Assembly (NCBI RefSeq): GCF_030867095.1
Contig: NC_081828.1
Span: forward strand, 52,491,434-52,555,433
From: Alligator mississippiensis
Taxonomy: Eukaryota > Chordata > Crocodylia > Alligatoridae
Direction: 5' to 3'
Length of the DNA: 64,000 nucleotides
Part shown: positions 34,560 through 47,100 of the stretch, piece by piece
Numbering within the stretch: the stretch's first letter is position 1
Layout of the letters: each line of letters begins with the position of its first letter
The notes under the pieces: generated by a model
The model's database searches: none
Seen by the model: the letters and a program-made list of their open reading frames with translations, nothing else
Told to the model about the DNA's origin: nothing
Position numbers and translations under genes: made by a program

Positions 34560-37507
34560 ATGCTCCAGCACACAAGCTTTTATTGGCTTGGCTTGGCTTC
34601 TGGTTATTTGTTGCCTTAATTTCCTTTAGTCTAAAAGCAGTTTTTCAAGACTCATTAAAAATCATTCTTGGAGAACGTGGAAAAGGACACTTTTAAAACA
34701 CTGTGAGGAACTGAGGTGTGCAACTCCTAGTTAAGACTTATTTCCACATTCTCACGCAACCACCTTGTACCAAACCAGCCTTGAAAATACAGCATCAGGC
34801 AGTGAAAAAGATGCCGAGTCTTCCTCTCCCTACTGAATTCAAATGGCTCCTCTGGTTCTTAGTCTAGAAATAAGGTTTATGACTTCAGTGTCTAAAGTTA
34901 AGTCAAGTCAATTCACAGGACAGTTCCAAATATAATACAAAAATAACAGGTTAATATATTTTCACAGCAGCAGTGAGCACTTGAACCAAGATCTCCTTTG
35001 TCACAGCAACACTGAAATGTAGTGTTTTGAAGGATACAGTTGCCTGGTCCACAGATTTAGTCCCAATTGTGATTAATAGGAATTCCACAGTAAGCTTCCT
35101 GGCTGTCCATGACTGAAAATTTGCTCTTTCAAGAGGTATTAAACACAAGCATGATTATATAACGGAGTCTAATCTAACTTCCAAGAGGTACAGTAAAATA
35201 TTATAATGCAATGTAATTTAATCATGAAAAACTAAACCAAGGGAAGCCAGTAAAAGGGTGATCTTGCAAGTGACAAAGAACCACGTGGCAAAGAACCTTA
35301 AAATAGAGTTCGGGGTAAATAACTGCCCCATTAAGCCTATGCATATTTACCCTTACATCTAGCAGACTGTAATCATCAAGTTAAGGTACAGTTAGGCACT
35401 GCTACTTCCTAGTTTAACCATTCAGAAGGCAACAGTCCAGCCCTACTTTCCATGCTCTTTATAATTTAGTGGTCTGAGTACAAACTCAGTTTCCTTTAAA
35501 TAGGTAAGCTACTATGAGGCACAATACTGCAGTGAAGAATGTTTAGCTTGTTAAACATAAAAACAGATTTTAATCTGGGGGGCTCATTGATACTGAAATT
35601 TGAGTTTCAAGATTCTAGGGAAAGTGTCACTGTTTTTTTGGAAGCACTAGGAAATTTTTGCCAGTCTACTGTGTATAGGCACTAATTCACACACCCAGCT
35701 TAAAAAGAAAAAAGAACCAAACAAACAATAGTGTTAATCATTTCTAGAGAAATTTAGGTCTGAGAAGGGGTAGAAGGAACTTAATCCTTCCCCCCTCGCT
35801 CCCCTCCTATTTTTCTTTAATCAGTTTTACAGCCCAAAAGTGCTATTTGCATTTCTGTCCAAAAAAGCCAGGTCAAATATTTCTAGATAAAATTCTGGTA
35901 TTACTACTCACCCATATTTTTAAATAAGTGACTCACTGAGTGTAAAGTGAAAAAATTATATGAAACGGGACTAAACTGGTAAGCAATTCAAAGCTAACAA
36001 AGGACTGGGAATATTGAACAAAAGTCTGACTTGAGTTTCCTGGTGTTTGGTTTGTGTCAACAACTCTCAAAATATACCAAGTCAATAAATGTTTTAAGAC
36101 ATTCTATTTAGGTAGGTGTTAACATACATTCAGGCCATAATCTACTCTGATACGTGTACACAATTGACTTGGGGGGAGTGACACACATTTAAGGAGAGAA
36201 TATGGCCCTAATAATTTTTAAAATCTTTTAAGTTTATTTCTCAAACACCATGAGTTTAAAAAAAGAAAAAGAGAATCATTTGCAGAAAGGAAAGCAGCTG
36301 TTAAAGGAAGCAGTTACTCAGGTATACAAGGGCAAAAACAGCATCAGTCAATGAGTTTTTAGAGGCTTGTATAACCAAGAAAATTTAAAAGAAGAAAAGG
36401 GGAAAAACGCTTTTTAAAAAGTTCAGCTGCAGTCTAGAGTGTATTTACCAACTTTTAGCTTGCAGTGCATGAAAACAGAAAGTTAAAGCTCTGGAGTTTA
36501 ACCGCAGCTGCCTCGGGTACAGCAATACAATGTTTGTAGAGTTCACATACATGTCATGTATAAGACTGCTGAGATGTCTTGCAAGCTTATGTTTTGCTCA
36601 AGATTCATCCTAGCATATTAGAGTTCAATGGATTTCACTGTGTGAAGTCACATTAATCTTACTGATAGAAACCACTCTAATGTACAGGGCCAGTAGCCCT
36701 TGCCTGCACTGGTCCCCCAACTTGTTTATTATAGACTTGATTCACATTGGATTTCATTTCAGCAGTTAAGACACTGCTCCCCTAACAGTAACTCCTTAAT
36801 GCTCAAAAGCCTGCTGCTCCCAATACAGTATTTTCAGAAGCAAAGTATATACGAACCACTGGGAAGGCAGTCTACTTCTGCATATCTTTTAATGGCCCTG
36901 TGTCAGTGTGAACATAGTCAGAATAAGAATGAATGCATTTACTGACATTGGTACTCCTGGGCCTTCCTTCCTTCCTACTAACCAACTGCTTAGCTTGGAA
37001 GTGCTTCACAGTTAGCTGGTGATGGGTTCCATAATCAATGAAACAACTTCCTAAGGAACCATTATTCTATTTCTGAACCTGACGAGAATGGCATTTGATA
37101 AGGACATGGAAGAGCATGTGGTAGTTTAGGATGGCTTCCAAACTTCACACCTGCAACAGAGAGAAATACTAAGCAGTGAACTCCTTCCAAACCGCCTTAT
37201 TCTAAAGTCCAAAGCTAGTCCCCTGCATCCAGGATGGGGATCCTATTATCCAAAGAGCAGCATCTCTCAGGTGCAGAAGAATTTTAGGCCTCCATCTTCC
37301 CCCTCAGGCAAGTCAAGAAGGCTTAGAATGAGACAATGAAGGGGCTTGCAAGAGTCAGGCCACAGGTGTTAGTCCACAGAACACAACAGTAGCATCCGGA
37401 TGCAAGTTCTCATGACAGGAATCTCTGTGGGTGGACGGAAACAGAAACTGAGTCTCATTTCCCCATTTTTTTAAGAGGGGAAAAAGTGTTCAAGAGAGGT
37501 CAGTCCA
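34560..37507 (-). other. STX6: Probable STX6 3' UTR
   Basis: On the minus strand it runs from the STX6 stop to just past an AATAAA at 34577-34582. The stretch is AT-rich and free of recognisable transposons, unlike its surroundings, which fits a long UTR. Human STX6 also has, as I recall, a 3' UTR of several kb. Other AATAAA sites (36233-36238, 36725-36730) could give shorter forms. Confidence 0.5.
34577..34582 (-). terminator. STX6: Candidate distal STX6 polyadenylation signal
   Basis: AATAAA on the minus strand, followed in transcript direction by a TG-rich stretch (gcttgtgtgctggagc). Confidence 0.45.
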
Positions 37508-37584
37508 TCACAGCACAAAAAACAGGATAAGCACCACCAGTAAGATAACAAAGAGAACGATAATAGCACACCACTGCCGTCGAT
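37508..37584 (-). CDS. STX6: STX6 exon 8, membrane anchor and stop
   Basis: After the acceptor ttttcttcttccag it completes Asp, then encodes RRQWC and a hydrophobic run ending FFVL, followed by TGA (37508-37510). The basic-aromatic junction before the anchor is typical of tail-anchored SNAREs. Confidence 0.97.
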
Positions 37585-40500
37585 CTGGAAGAAGAAAAGA
37601 GGAAATGCATTAGTTTTCTCCTTTTATGAGGAGGCAGAAAAAAGGTTGTTTTCCACTGCATTACTAGAATCCCAATTCAAGCTAGAAGAAAGCCATAGAA
37701 CAAAAAAGGACCTGAGGTCTGATGAAAGATTTCTAAAATGCATTAGCCATAATTCAGCTACACACTCCTTGGGAGAAACCCAAGAACTGGATTTTCTCCT
37801 CAGAAATATTGGTATGACCCATAATGAAGGCATCACCAACATATTACACAAGACAGCTGTCAGAAATCTCCTACCTGCTAAGTACTTTGTGTCACCTATG
37901 CTGTGCCCTGTACTGCTTTAGGAAGCTTTTACAAGAGGTCCTACTGCCAAAGCAAGGGAGCAACTAACTTTTAGAGATGTATTAGCCAGCAAGAAAGTAA
38001 AATCTGTACTGCTTCTGTAAGATCTCAAGAGCCCCTCAATCCTGTTTAAGAAAGAAAAGAGACCATTCCCCTAACTATTAGCAATACTTATTTCTAACTT
38101 TCCTCTTTGCCAGAGAGTTTAGGCAAGATCTGGGAAACCCTAAATGATCACTATGTATAAAGATTAAACCAGAGCTGTGACTTTCCCAGTTACTAGACGA
38201 AAATGGGACAGAGTCTTAGGGTAGGTCCATACTAGTCACAAAAGCGACCAGTGTAGGATGCCCAAGCTAGTTTAGGTACTGGAAGCAGTCCTGCCATAGC
38301 AGCTCAATGCTAAATTGGATAGTTTATTTCATTTCTCAGCCCACACAGGTTAACCCACACTGTGCTTAATGACACCACAGCTGAACAGCTACCAGTTCCT
38401 GAGCTACATATTTTAAAACAATTGCAGCCACTGAAGTCACTACTGTGTATAGAAGCCCTTAAATAAACAGAATATGTAGGTAAAGGAGGAGACACAGGTG
38501 GCTTAAAGCTCACCTTAGAATACAAGGCAATGGTTTTATTATGGGGTGTGTTTTTAAAAGGCAGAAGGCAAAACTTTTACTGTTGGTGGGTTCACCCTTA
38601 CCACTTTTGCAATGACTAAGATCCTATTATTGGTACAATTCCACCAGTACTTACAGTGCTGGAAGCTGTAGGGTGAACATGGTCATTTTTAGCTGCTCAT
38701 CTAATCCTGCTTACACTGCATTCTATAGTTTCCACTGTTATTTCAGAAAGCAAAGCTACAATCCTGGAGAAAGATCTCAAACTTGCTAGAACTAGACCCC
38801 TTGTGATCTAGTGGCAAGCTATATCACACACAAGCCATCTTTTCTGAATTTGCCTCAAATCTTTCATAGTAACTGAAAAAAAAAATTACAATGCTCTTTG
38901 CAGGGACAAGTGAGACCAGTTTCATGTTTGCCAAGTGTCTATACTGCCAAAATCCTATGTCATTTCCCAGCTGCATATAGTGGTCACCAACAGGACCAAA
39001 TGCTGAATTAATCTAACCATTTGGTTTTGGATGCTATTTGTAGAGGGCCTTTTCACCCTGTGACTCTGCGCTGCTTACTGCCATCAAGACAGTGACCTGT
39101 AGAATACCATAATACCCGTTTGAAAGATCAGGAAGTACTGATCTTTTGCTAGTCTCCTCCAAAGCAGCACCTCATTAAATAAGTTGGCATCTGAATCTGG
39201 CACACCAGTAGTACTTTTCTCCTTTTTGGCCCATGTAATATACCCACTACTTTTAAAGATACACCAAAGCAACCCAAGGAAGGCAAGATAATACATATTG
39301 TAAGGCAATTAAAGAACACAGCTTATTAATGGGAACAACTGATGACTGAGACTTCCTGAAAGTCATAAGACGGCCCATATAACCATACTTCCTGTTGTTG
39401 CCACTCTCGGCATCCTGCCAGGTCTGGGACCTACCAAGTTCAATGGAGAGCCTTATAATAGCTTTTCACATGAGCTACACCTCTCCACCAGACAGCACCC
39501 TCTCATCACTTAGTTGATGGGAAGAGCTGATTTACCAGGGTGTTCTAGTGCTAAGTGTAAAACTATGAGTTGAACTAAGCTGCTTTTTTATGTTATTTTA
39601 TTCTGCTAAACTGTGACAAAGGCAAGAGACATGCCTGATATTGACTTTTGGTTTCTTTTTTCAGCTGCTCCTGCTTTTTAAAGCCACTCAATTCATGTCA
39701 TTCAGGGTGAGAATCTTACCACCTGAGTGAATGCCTGGAGCATCCAAGGCTAGGGCAAATGCTAAGTTTGAGTTCACAAATGTTGAAGGTTTGGATAAGG
39801 GCCATGCTTGATTTTTGGTTTGGTCTACAATGGAAGCTCAAAACCAAGTCACAGAGAGGGAACATGTTTTGGCCAGCGTTACTGTGGGTTTAGAATAAGT
39901 CACTTGTTTACACTGAATTGTAACTGTTTAATTCAAATTACATAACTTTAGCTATATCCTTAGCAAACATGTATTAAAACTGTAGAATGGGATAATGAAA
40001 GAGAAGCTTGCTGTAGACTCCATAAGGCAGATTCTTTTATCATGCAGACAATCCCAAATGCCACGTAAAATACCAAAGGGACACAGTCCCAGCATGAACT
40101 ACATCTTGCCAGGTTTTAGGCTCAAACCATATAACACTGCTTTCCTTTAACTATTTACCCAGTCTGAGACCTGCTTCTTCCATGTTCTGTATCAAACATG
40201 CAATAGAATGCTAACCATTAGTCCAAGTGCGAAAGCAAACACATTTCAGACCCAAGATAAATTTAACTTGAATTTCCTGTTTAAAAAAAAAAAAGCCACA
40301 AAAACAAATCTTATTTCCAGTACCTACCGCTGGTCATGTGAGAGACTTTTGCAAGCTTCTTCATAACATTATCAAGCCTTGAGTGTGTGCTTTCTAACTC
40401 ATGAGTGAAATCATCCAACATCCTGAGGGCAGACAAAAGGTAAGCTGTGTCAAGTAGATTAGCTAGTGAGGGGTCTTCTCAAGTAGTTCTCAGCATGCTT

Positions 40501-41137
40501 ACAAAACTGCTAAATGCCTATACATAAACAGAACCCAAGCGCCTTGGCAAAGTAAAGCCTGTTTTATGGTTTCTTGATGGTATCAAAGCAAAGAACTGCT
40601 CAATCAGCAGTTTTATTTTGATGGTAAATGAGGATTCATTGTGTTACAGTGATTTCCCTTGTGTGTGGAGTCGATGTACAGGCAGGTCATGTGATCTCTA
40701 AGTTGTGCAGCAGGTTTTAACTCACATTAAGAAAAAAGTTTATAATCCAAAATTAGTAGAACATGTTTAGACTTAAATGATATTTGAACCTCAATCAGTT
40801 TTACTATTAAAGACTGTGGCACTGAAGCCAAAAGCTTCATGTCAGTAACATATCAGAAGAGAATGTAATTTGGAATGGTTTGTGAGAGGGTTTTTAATTT
40901 CACAAATTACTAATCCACTTCTTCCATGTAGCAACAATAACAGATCGTAAAACCTTTTATCACTGACAAAAATTCAGTCAGACAAAGTACACCTTGAAAG
41001 GCAGATATTTTAAAGCTTCCTTGACAAATTTAAAAGAGGACTTCAGGTATCCAAGTTGTAGCCATATTGGTCTAGAGGCAAAAAGAATCAGAACTTGTGG
41101 TACCGGTGATATCTTTTATTAGACCAACTAGATTTTT

Positions 41138-41182
<45 letters not shown>

Positions 41183-44100
41183 TGCAAGTTTTCGGGCAAA
41201 AAAACCGTCCTTCAGACATAGATGAAAAGATTGAAAAAGTTCTCCGGGGTAGAAATAGAAGTTCATATTTCACAGTTCAAAGAGGATTTCAATCCTTTTC
41301 ACCCTATCTACCCCACACTTTTTGCTGCTTGCAAAATCCTATTGCTTATAAAAATTTCTTCTGACATCCTGGTTGCCATTTTGTCAGCTACATTTTTTTT
41401 TTTTAATGGAGCACAAGCCAACACAGCTCTTCCTCATTTGCACACTTTTCCTTATTGATGATACAACTAAAAGTTATGAAAACACTGTGTATTTGTGTGT
41501 TTGTGCTGTTGCACGGAACAATGAGAGATTCCACATGAAAAATCATACTGGAGTTCTCTGAATGCATTAAAGAAACCACCATACTTTATAATCCAGGACA
41601 CTCCCTCCCTCCCAATGTTCCCAAGATGGGGAGTGTTTAAACATAAACCACAGTTTTGAAAAAGTCTCACTGCAATTGGAAGACTGTCCAACATAACAAG
41701 ACACTTTGCTTTACTATATCATCGCAAAGAACACAGACTGGGAAATAAGACATCTAATTTATATGTAAATATATGGATGAAAATTACTGCAGTAAACTAC
41801 CCTTTAACTGTTTGTGTGGGTGACACTTATTTTTAGCCCCAACTATGAATAAGAGTTGTGTTGCTGTTTGGACTGTCTGTTCCAAAACCACATTCACCAG
41901 TGATGCATAGTTTTTCCTCTCTACTGGTCAGTGACATAATTACAGATTAATGTTACCCCAGACGTGTTGACCTGCAAAGAAGTAATCAAAGGTGGTGTTT
42001 AATTATGTTTGACAGTGTCCCTCTTCAATTGTGTACTACTGCTTGAGAGTACAGAGTATGACTTAAAGGGGTTAAAAACAGAGCAGAGAAAGTAAAACTG
42101 ACAGGTAACGATCAGCCTCAAGGTAAGTAAGCTAACAATGGCTGGCTGCCTCTGGACTAGTACTCTCCCCAAGACTAAGTCTGAAATCAAAGGAGACCTA
42201 AAATTTCAAAGACTGTTTAAAAAGAGTAGGGGATTTGGGTGAGGTAGGACAGGGTGCCCAGGGTGTTCAGGGAAAGCCTGAGTTTCTGCAAGAGTAGAAG
42301 AAGGAGCATGTCATCTCTCCCAATTCAAATGATGAATGAGCCAAGCTTACCTAAGCTATGGACAGAGGTGTTAGGCTTAGTTAAGGGAACATGTGGGATT
42401 TCTTATATCCTGGTATTGCATACTGTGTAACTTTTGGGTGAAAGTATGTATAAAGGATTCAATGTTCTATTTATTTGCAGCTCCTAAAAGCATCCCTTGA
42501 AGGGTTCAATTGTGGTTAGAAGTCACATGTGTCACTCCATGGGCCCTAAGCCAGGTCCTGATCTGAGAGTGAAGTATGGAGTTCTGCTTCTAGCGAGGTA
42601 AACACCTGACACTTAACCCCCTGCAGATGTACACTTGGTGAAACCCTGAGAAGGAAGAGCAACATAGCTAATCAGATGATTATAACATATTCCCAAAAAA
42701 CTCCTTCAGCTTTGTTTCTCAGCACTTACACTGCTTGTTCCTCCAGCTCCCCACCAATGCGCTGAGACATGTTCTTCAGCACCCCAATGCTGCCAGAGAC
42801 CAGCTCCAACTGCTCATCCTGCTGCTCCACAATCAACTGATGCCAAAGAATGGAAACAAGCAATTAAAAACCTGTGTGTGACCAGTTCAGAGCCCAATGC
42901 ACAGAGAGATGCCTGCTCTCCTGCCAGCTGCAAAAAGCAGAGTTTAGAGGCAGAATGCCTAAGCTTCCAAGAGCAATCCTGACATGCTCATAGTGGCTCT
43001 GCTCTAAAAAAATAACTGCAAAAGGTTGACAGGATTTTTTATGGTGTCTTAGGAAGTCCCTATTATGTGTTCTCACTTTACAAAACAAATATAAGAACGG
43101 TTGTAATGGATCAGACAAAAGACCCATCTAGCCCAGCACCTTATCTCCAACAGTGGTAGCAGATACCATCCATCTTTTCTTCCTCTTAGGCCTACACTCA
43201 AGGTGGGCTCAGTCAAGGTAGGTTTATTTTTGTGCACCAGGAGCAGGAAAGTTCTGTAGGCTTCAGCAGACCCTCAGTGACACCTGTGCAACTCTACTGC
43301 TTTCAGTGGGCATGACTAGAATTCTGGAGAAATGCTGAGGTGCACATCATGGAACAGAACCCAGATACCTCTCAGCTATGCTGGCTCTGCAGTGCTAACA
43401 TAAGTAAAAAAGGCCATAAAAGCTTCCATCGCTTACAACAAACACATATGACTCTAAATACACCAAAGAAAAAGGTCTATTGCTGAAGAAGATGCTGTAT
43501 TAATCACTTTCAGTCCATAGCCACACTAAGTTCTGGATTTGCCTTAGTTCCCTCCTCCCAAATCAACTGTTCTTTATTAGGTCACTGCTAAGGATAGGTA
43601 TGCAGTTGGGATTACTCAACAACCAGAAAAGTTGGTTTTTCAGGAGAAGCTTTAATGCAACATTTGCTACTACTAGAAAGTATTTCTTTTAAGTGCCTAT
43701 GCTTGGATAGACTGCTGTATGTACATGTACACTTGGACGCTGTCCAGGCTATTCTCTAAATGAGATTCAAACAGTCCACGTAAACCAGCTCACAATGGAT
43801 CCCAGCAGAGCTGATGATTCAAATTTTCTATTGTATCAAATGCATTGTCAAAAGAAAGAGAGAGGCATATGCAACTCTTACAAACAGCCTGTTTAATCCA
43901 TTTTGATGAAGACACATGCAACTATTAAACTGGTGTGTGCTATACAACTTATGGTCAAGCAAGAAAAGCACATGAGCTATGACCTCTACTGAGTCCTCAC
44001 CTAATTCAGGGTTCTGTGCTCAAAACAGCAGCCAGACTTATGAGAGATATTGAGTTGTCTGGATCAAGGCTTTAACACTCACCAGTGGATTTCTGACTGC

Positions 44101-47100
44101 ACGTCTCTATCGTAGAAAAATCACAATAAGCCTAAGCCTGCCTGATTTCAGATGACAATTCAAAATCTCCCTCCCCTTACCCCTTGGCCTCCAACACTTT
44201 TTTTAGTGAGCTAAAAACATACATAAAGACAAAAGTACAGAGAGACTAAGGTTAAGCTTGAATTAATATAAGGTGCAACACTAGTTGGTGCAAAGAAATT
44301 AGAGAGAAGAAATAAGTCTTTATCTTTACTAAAACATACAAAAGAAAAGCCAATGTTGCAAAAGAAATAAATAAAAATAAAATCAAATGAATCTAGGGAT
44401 CTGATGAATGAAAGGTCAGTTAGCTTTTTCAAGTGGGAAGGGAAAAATCTGGAATTCCCCTTGCAAAGATTTTATGCTTACGGATTTCAACAATTTTTGT
44501 GCTCATGTGCTATAGTTTCTAGATTATACCTTAACTCCCTTTAGCACAGGGTTGCCCACTCAAACCCCAAGTTTTAAAATACCAGTACAAAATAAATGTA
44601 TCAAGTAGATAAGCACTTAAAGCATGAGTTTATGACAGGTTCTAGGCAAGCTAGCTTGAAAAGTGGAGCCTCAACTCACAGAGCACTGAAGGTAGCTCCT
44701 ACCTTAGCTTTTGGCTATTGCTGCTAGCCCTGCCACCTTCTTTACATTCAGTCAGCAGGGGATCCAGACTACAGGAAGTACTGTACCTGCTGTTGAGCCT
44801 GCTGCTCCTCAATGAAGTGCGAGTTTACTAATTGCTGCTCTCGATCCAAACGACCATATTTATCTGATCCAGAGCTCCAGCTCTGACTTGTACTTTCTCC
44901 CAGGAGTGCCTATGAAGACACACAAGGATCATAAACAAGATACTTCATTATTGTATAACAGATTTAAGGATTAGAGCTGCCCTCCTCCTTACCAGACTTC
45001 CAAAATTTCAGTTAATTCTGACACGAGTAATAAATCTGCTGAAGGGTCAGATGTGCATCTGCTGTATGAAGTGATTTATGCATGCAGACATTTCACTAGA
45101 GGCAGCTCTAGAGGTCAACTCTGCAATTTCTTCTCTCTCTCCTGTCAGTTGGAGGTTGGTGTAAGTCATGTCCTTACAAGCAAAGAGAACTTGATAACCA
45201 ACCTTCTAATATTAATTCATTTCCAACTACTTACTATGAAACAACCACATCTATCCAACTATATCAACATAGCAAAATGTGGCACTGAGTCAGGAATGCT
45301 GCAATGACAGCCCAGGACTTGGGACCCACCACTGCATGGAAGGATAAACTATGGAACCTCTCCTGCCTCAGATCCGTCCTCTGAGAAACAGAGATACTTC
45401 CCTCTTCTCTAAGGACAATGCAAAGTTGACTGACGTATGTAAGCAGTTTTGAAAAAGACAGCGAGTGATACCTTATAATATTTTGTTAAGCTTCTAAAGA
45501 ATCTAAGCAACTGTGCCTGTCAGAACAAGTATTCTCACTGGCTACAATGCCAAGAGATTGCAGCAAACCAGACACCTTCTCAGTTTGCATATGACACCAT
45601 TTTAAGACAAATGCTACAATTGCTTCTGCTGGACAGAGGGTTCCATGTTAGAACAGCATGGTATATGGGATGTTTAAATAAGCACTCATCTTAATACTAA
45701 TATAAGCTATGCATTATATTACTTATATGCATTATACTACTCCAGTAGAGACTTAACTCTACTTTAGCATACATGAGGTCCCTTAACAAATTAGGTGTAC
45801 TTTCATTTAATGCATAGCTTAATTCAGTAGTGGCGATAATTGATAAATCCTACTACTACCATCACAGGTATCTTGAAAAATCCTTTAGCAGACAGCCTGC
45901 TACTAATTCTCACCTGCCTGTTTTTTCTTTCAGCCAATGCTTGCACAGATGAATTTGACATCTGATCCTTCATTTCCTGTTTATTTAAGGAAAAAAAGGT
46001 ATGTGAATATCAAATTTAAAATAGCCAACATTTTATCAAGCTAGCAAAATTGTACATAACACTGCTTGACAAGTTTTATGGAGAACCAACAAGCCATTTG
46101 CTTACAAACATACACATTCTGAAGAGCCTAGAAGGAACTCTGAGAGTACTGTTACAATTCACAGTTGCATTCTTGCTAGAGAAGGTGTTAATGAACCCTA
46201 CAAACACTTGTAATGGCATATATTAGTTATTTACTGCCAGTTGTGCCTCTCCATAATCTCCACTGCCTCAAGTGAAAATGATAAAAATGGTATTATTTCC
46301 ATAAATGGAGTGAAGGGGAAAAAAAATTAGGATATTAAGGCTCGACTTTTGGAACTCCAATTTAGTCCCAATTGCCTATGATTACTGTGCCTCTGACAAG
46401 CCAACGTTGGTGCCCATTTCTTTACTACAAAACAGGCATAAATACATTTACTATGCTGTGGGGTTGGAGTGCATACTGGCTTTTTAAACTGATGCTGACA
46501 AAGCACTCTGAGGTCTTTAGATGAAATCAGATTATAAACAAGTGCAGAAGTTACATATTCAGAGCAGTCAACATTGAGAGAGTAATTCTACCATGCATAT
46601 ATAATGGTTTAAATAAGATGATATCATTATACACTGGCACAAAGACCTGATGTTACCAGAAGAATTAGGTGTGTTCTTGTTTCAGACCGTGACTTATCAG
46701 AGCCAGGTAGTAAAGTTACTTCAAAAGCACTGGAACCACCCAAAAGAATTACTTTCAGAAGTAAAAAAAAAACCCCAAAAAACATTCCAGTAAGTATAAG
46801 AAATACTAGAGCTGTATAAGTCAACTATGTAAATTAAAATGCTTAATTAACATTAAAAATCAGACATTGCTCAAGTTATGTATTCCACTTATGTTTGGAA
46901 ATGTCCTTGAGCTGGTTATTTTCATGTTAGTGTCAACAGATTGCGATCTGGACAAGAGAAGCATATTGTAAGCATGCTGATCTGGTCACAAGGTAAGAAG
47001 ACTATTCAGAGGCATCCACACAAGCATGTGTCTGTTACCTTGGTTGGCACAGTTTCAGGATTAGTTCCCTAGACAGCAGGCTGCTAACCTTACGGATTAT

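Noticed and set aside
41042-41240. Poly(A) tract as sign of a processed pseudogene or SINE
   Set aside because: Flanks on both sides of the A run belong to the same Penelope-like 3' end, and no gene sequence precedes it.
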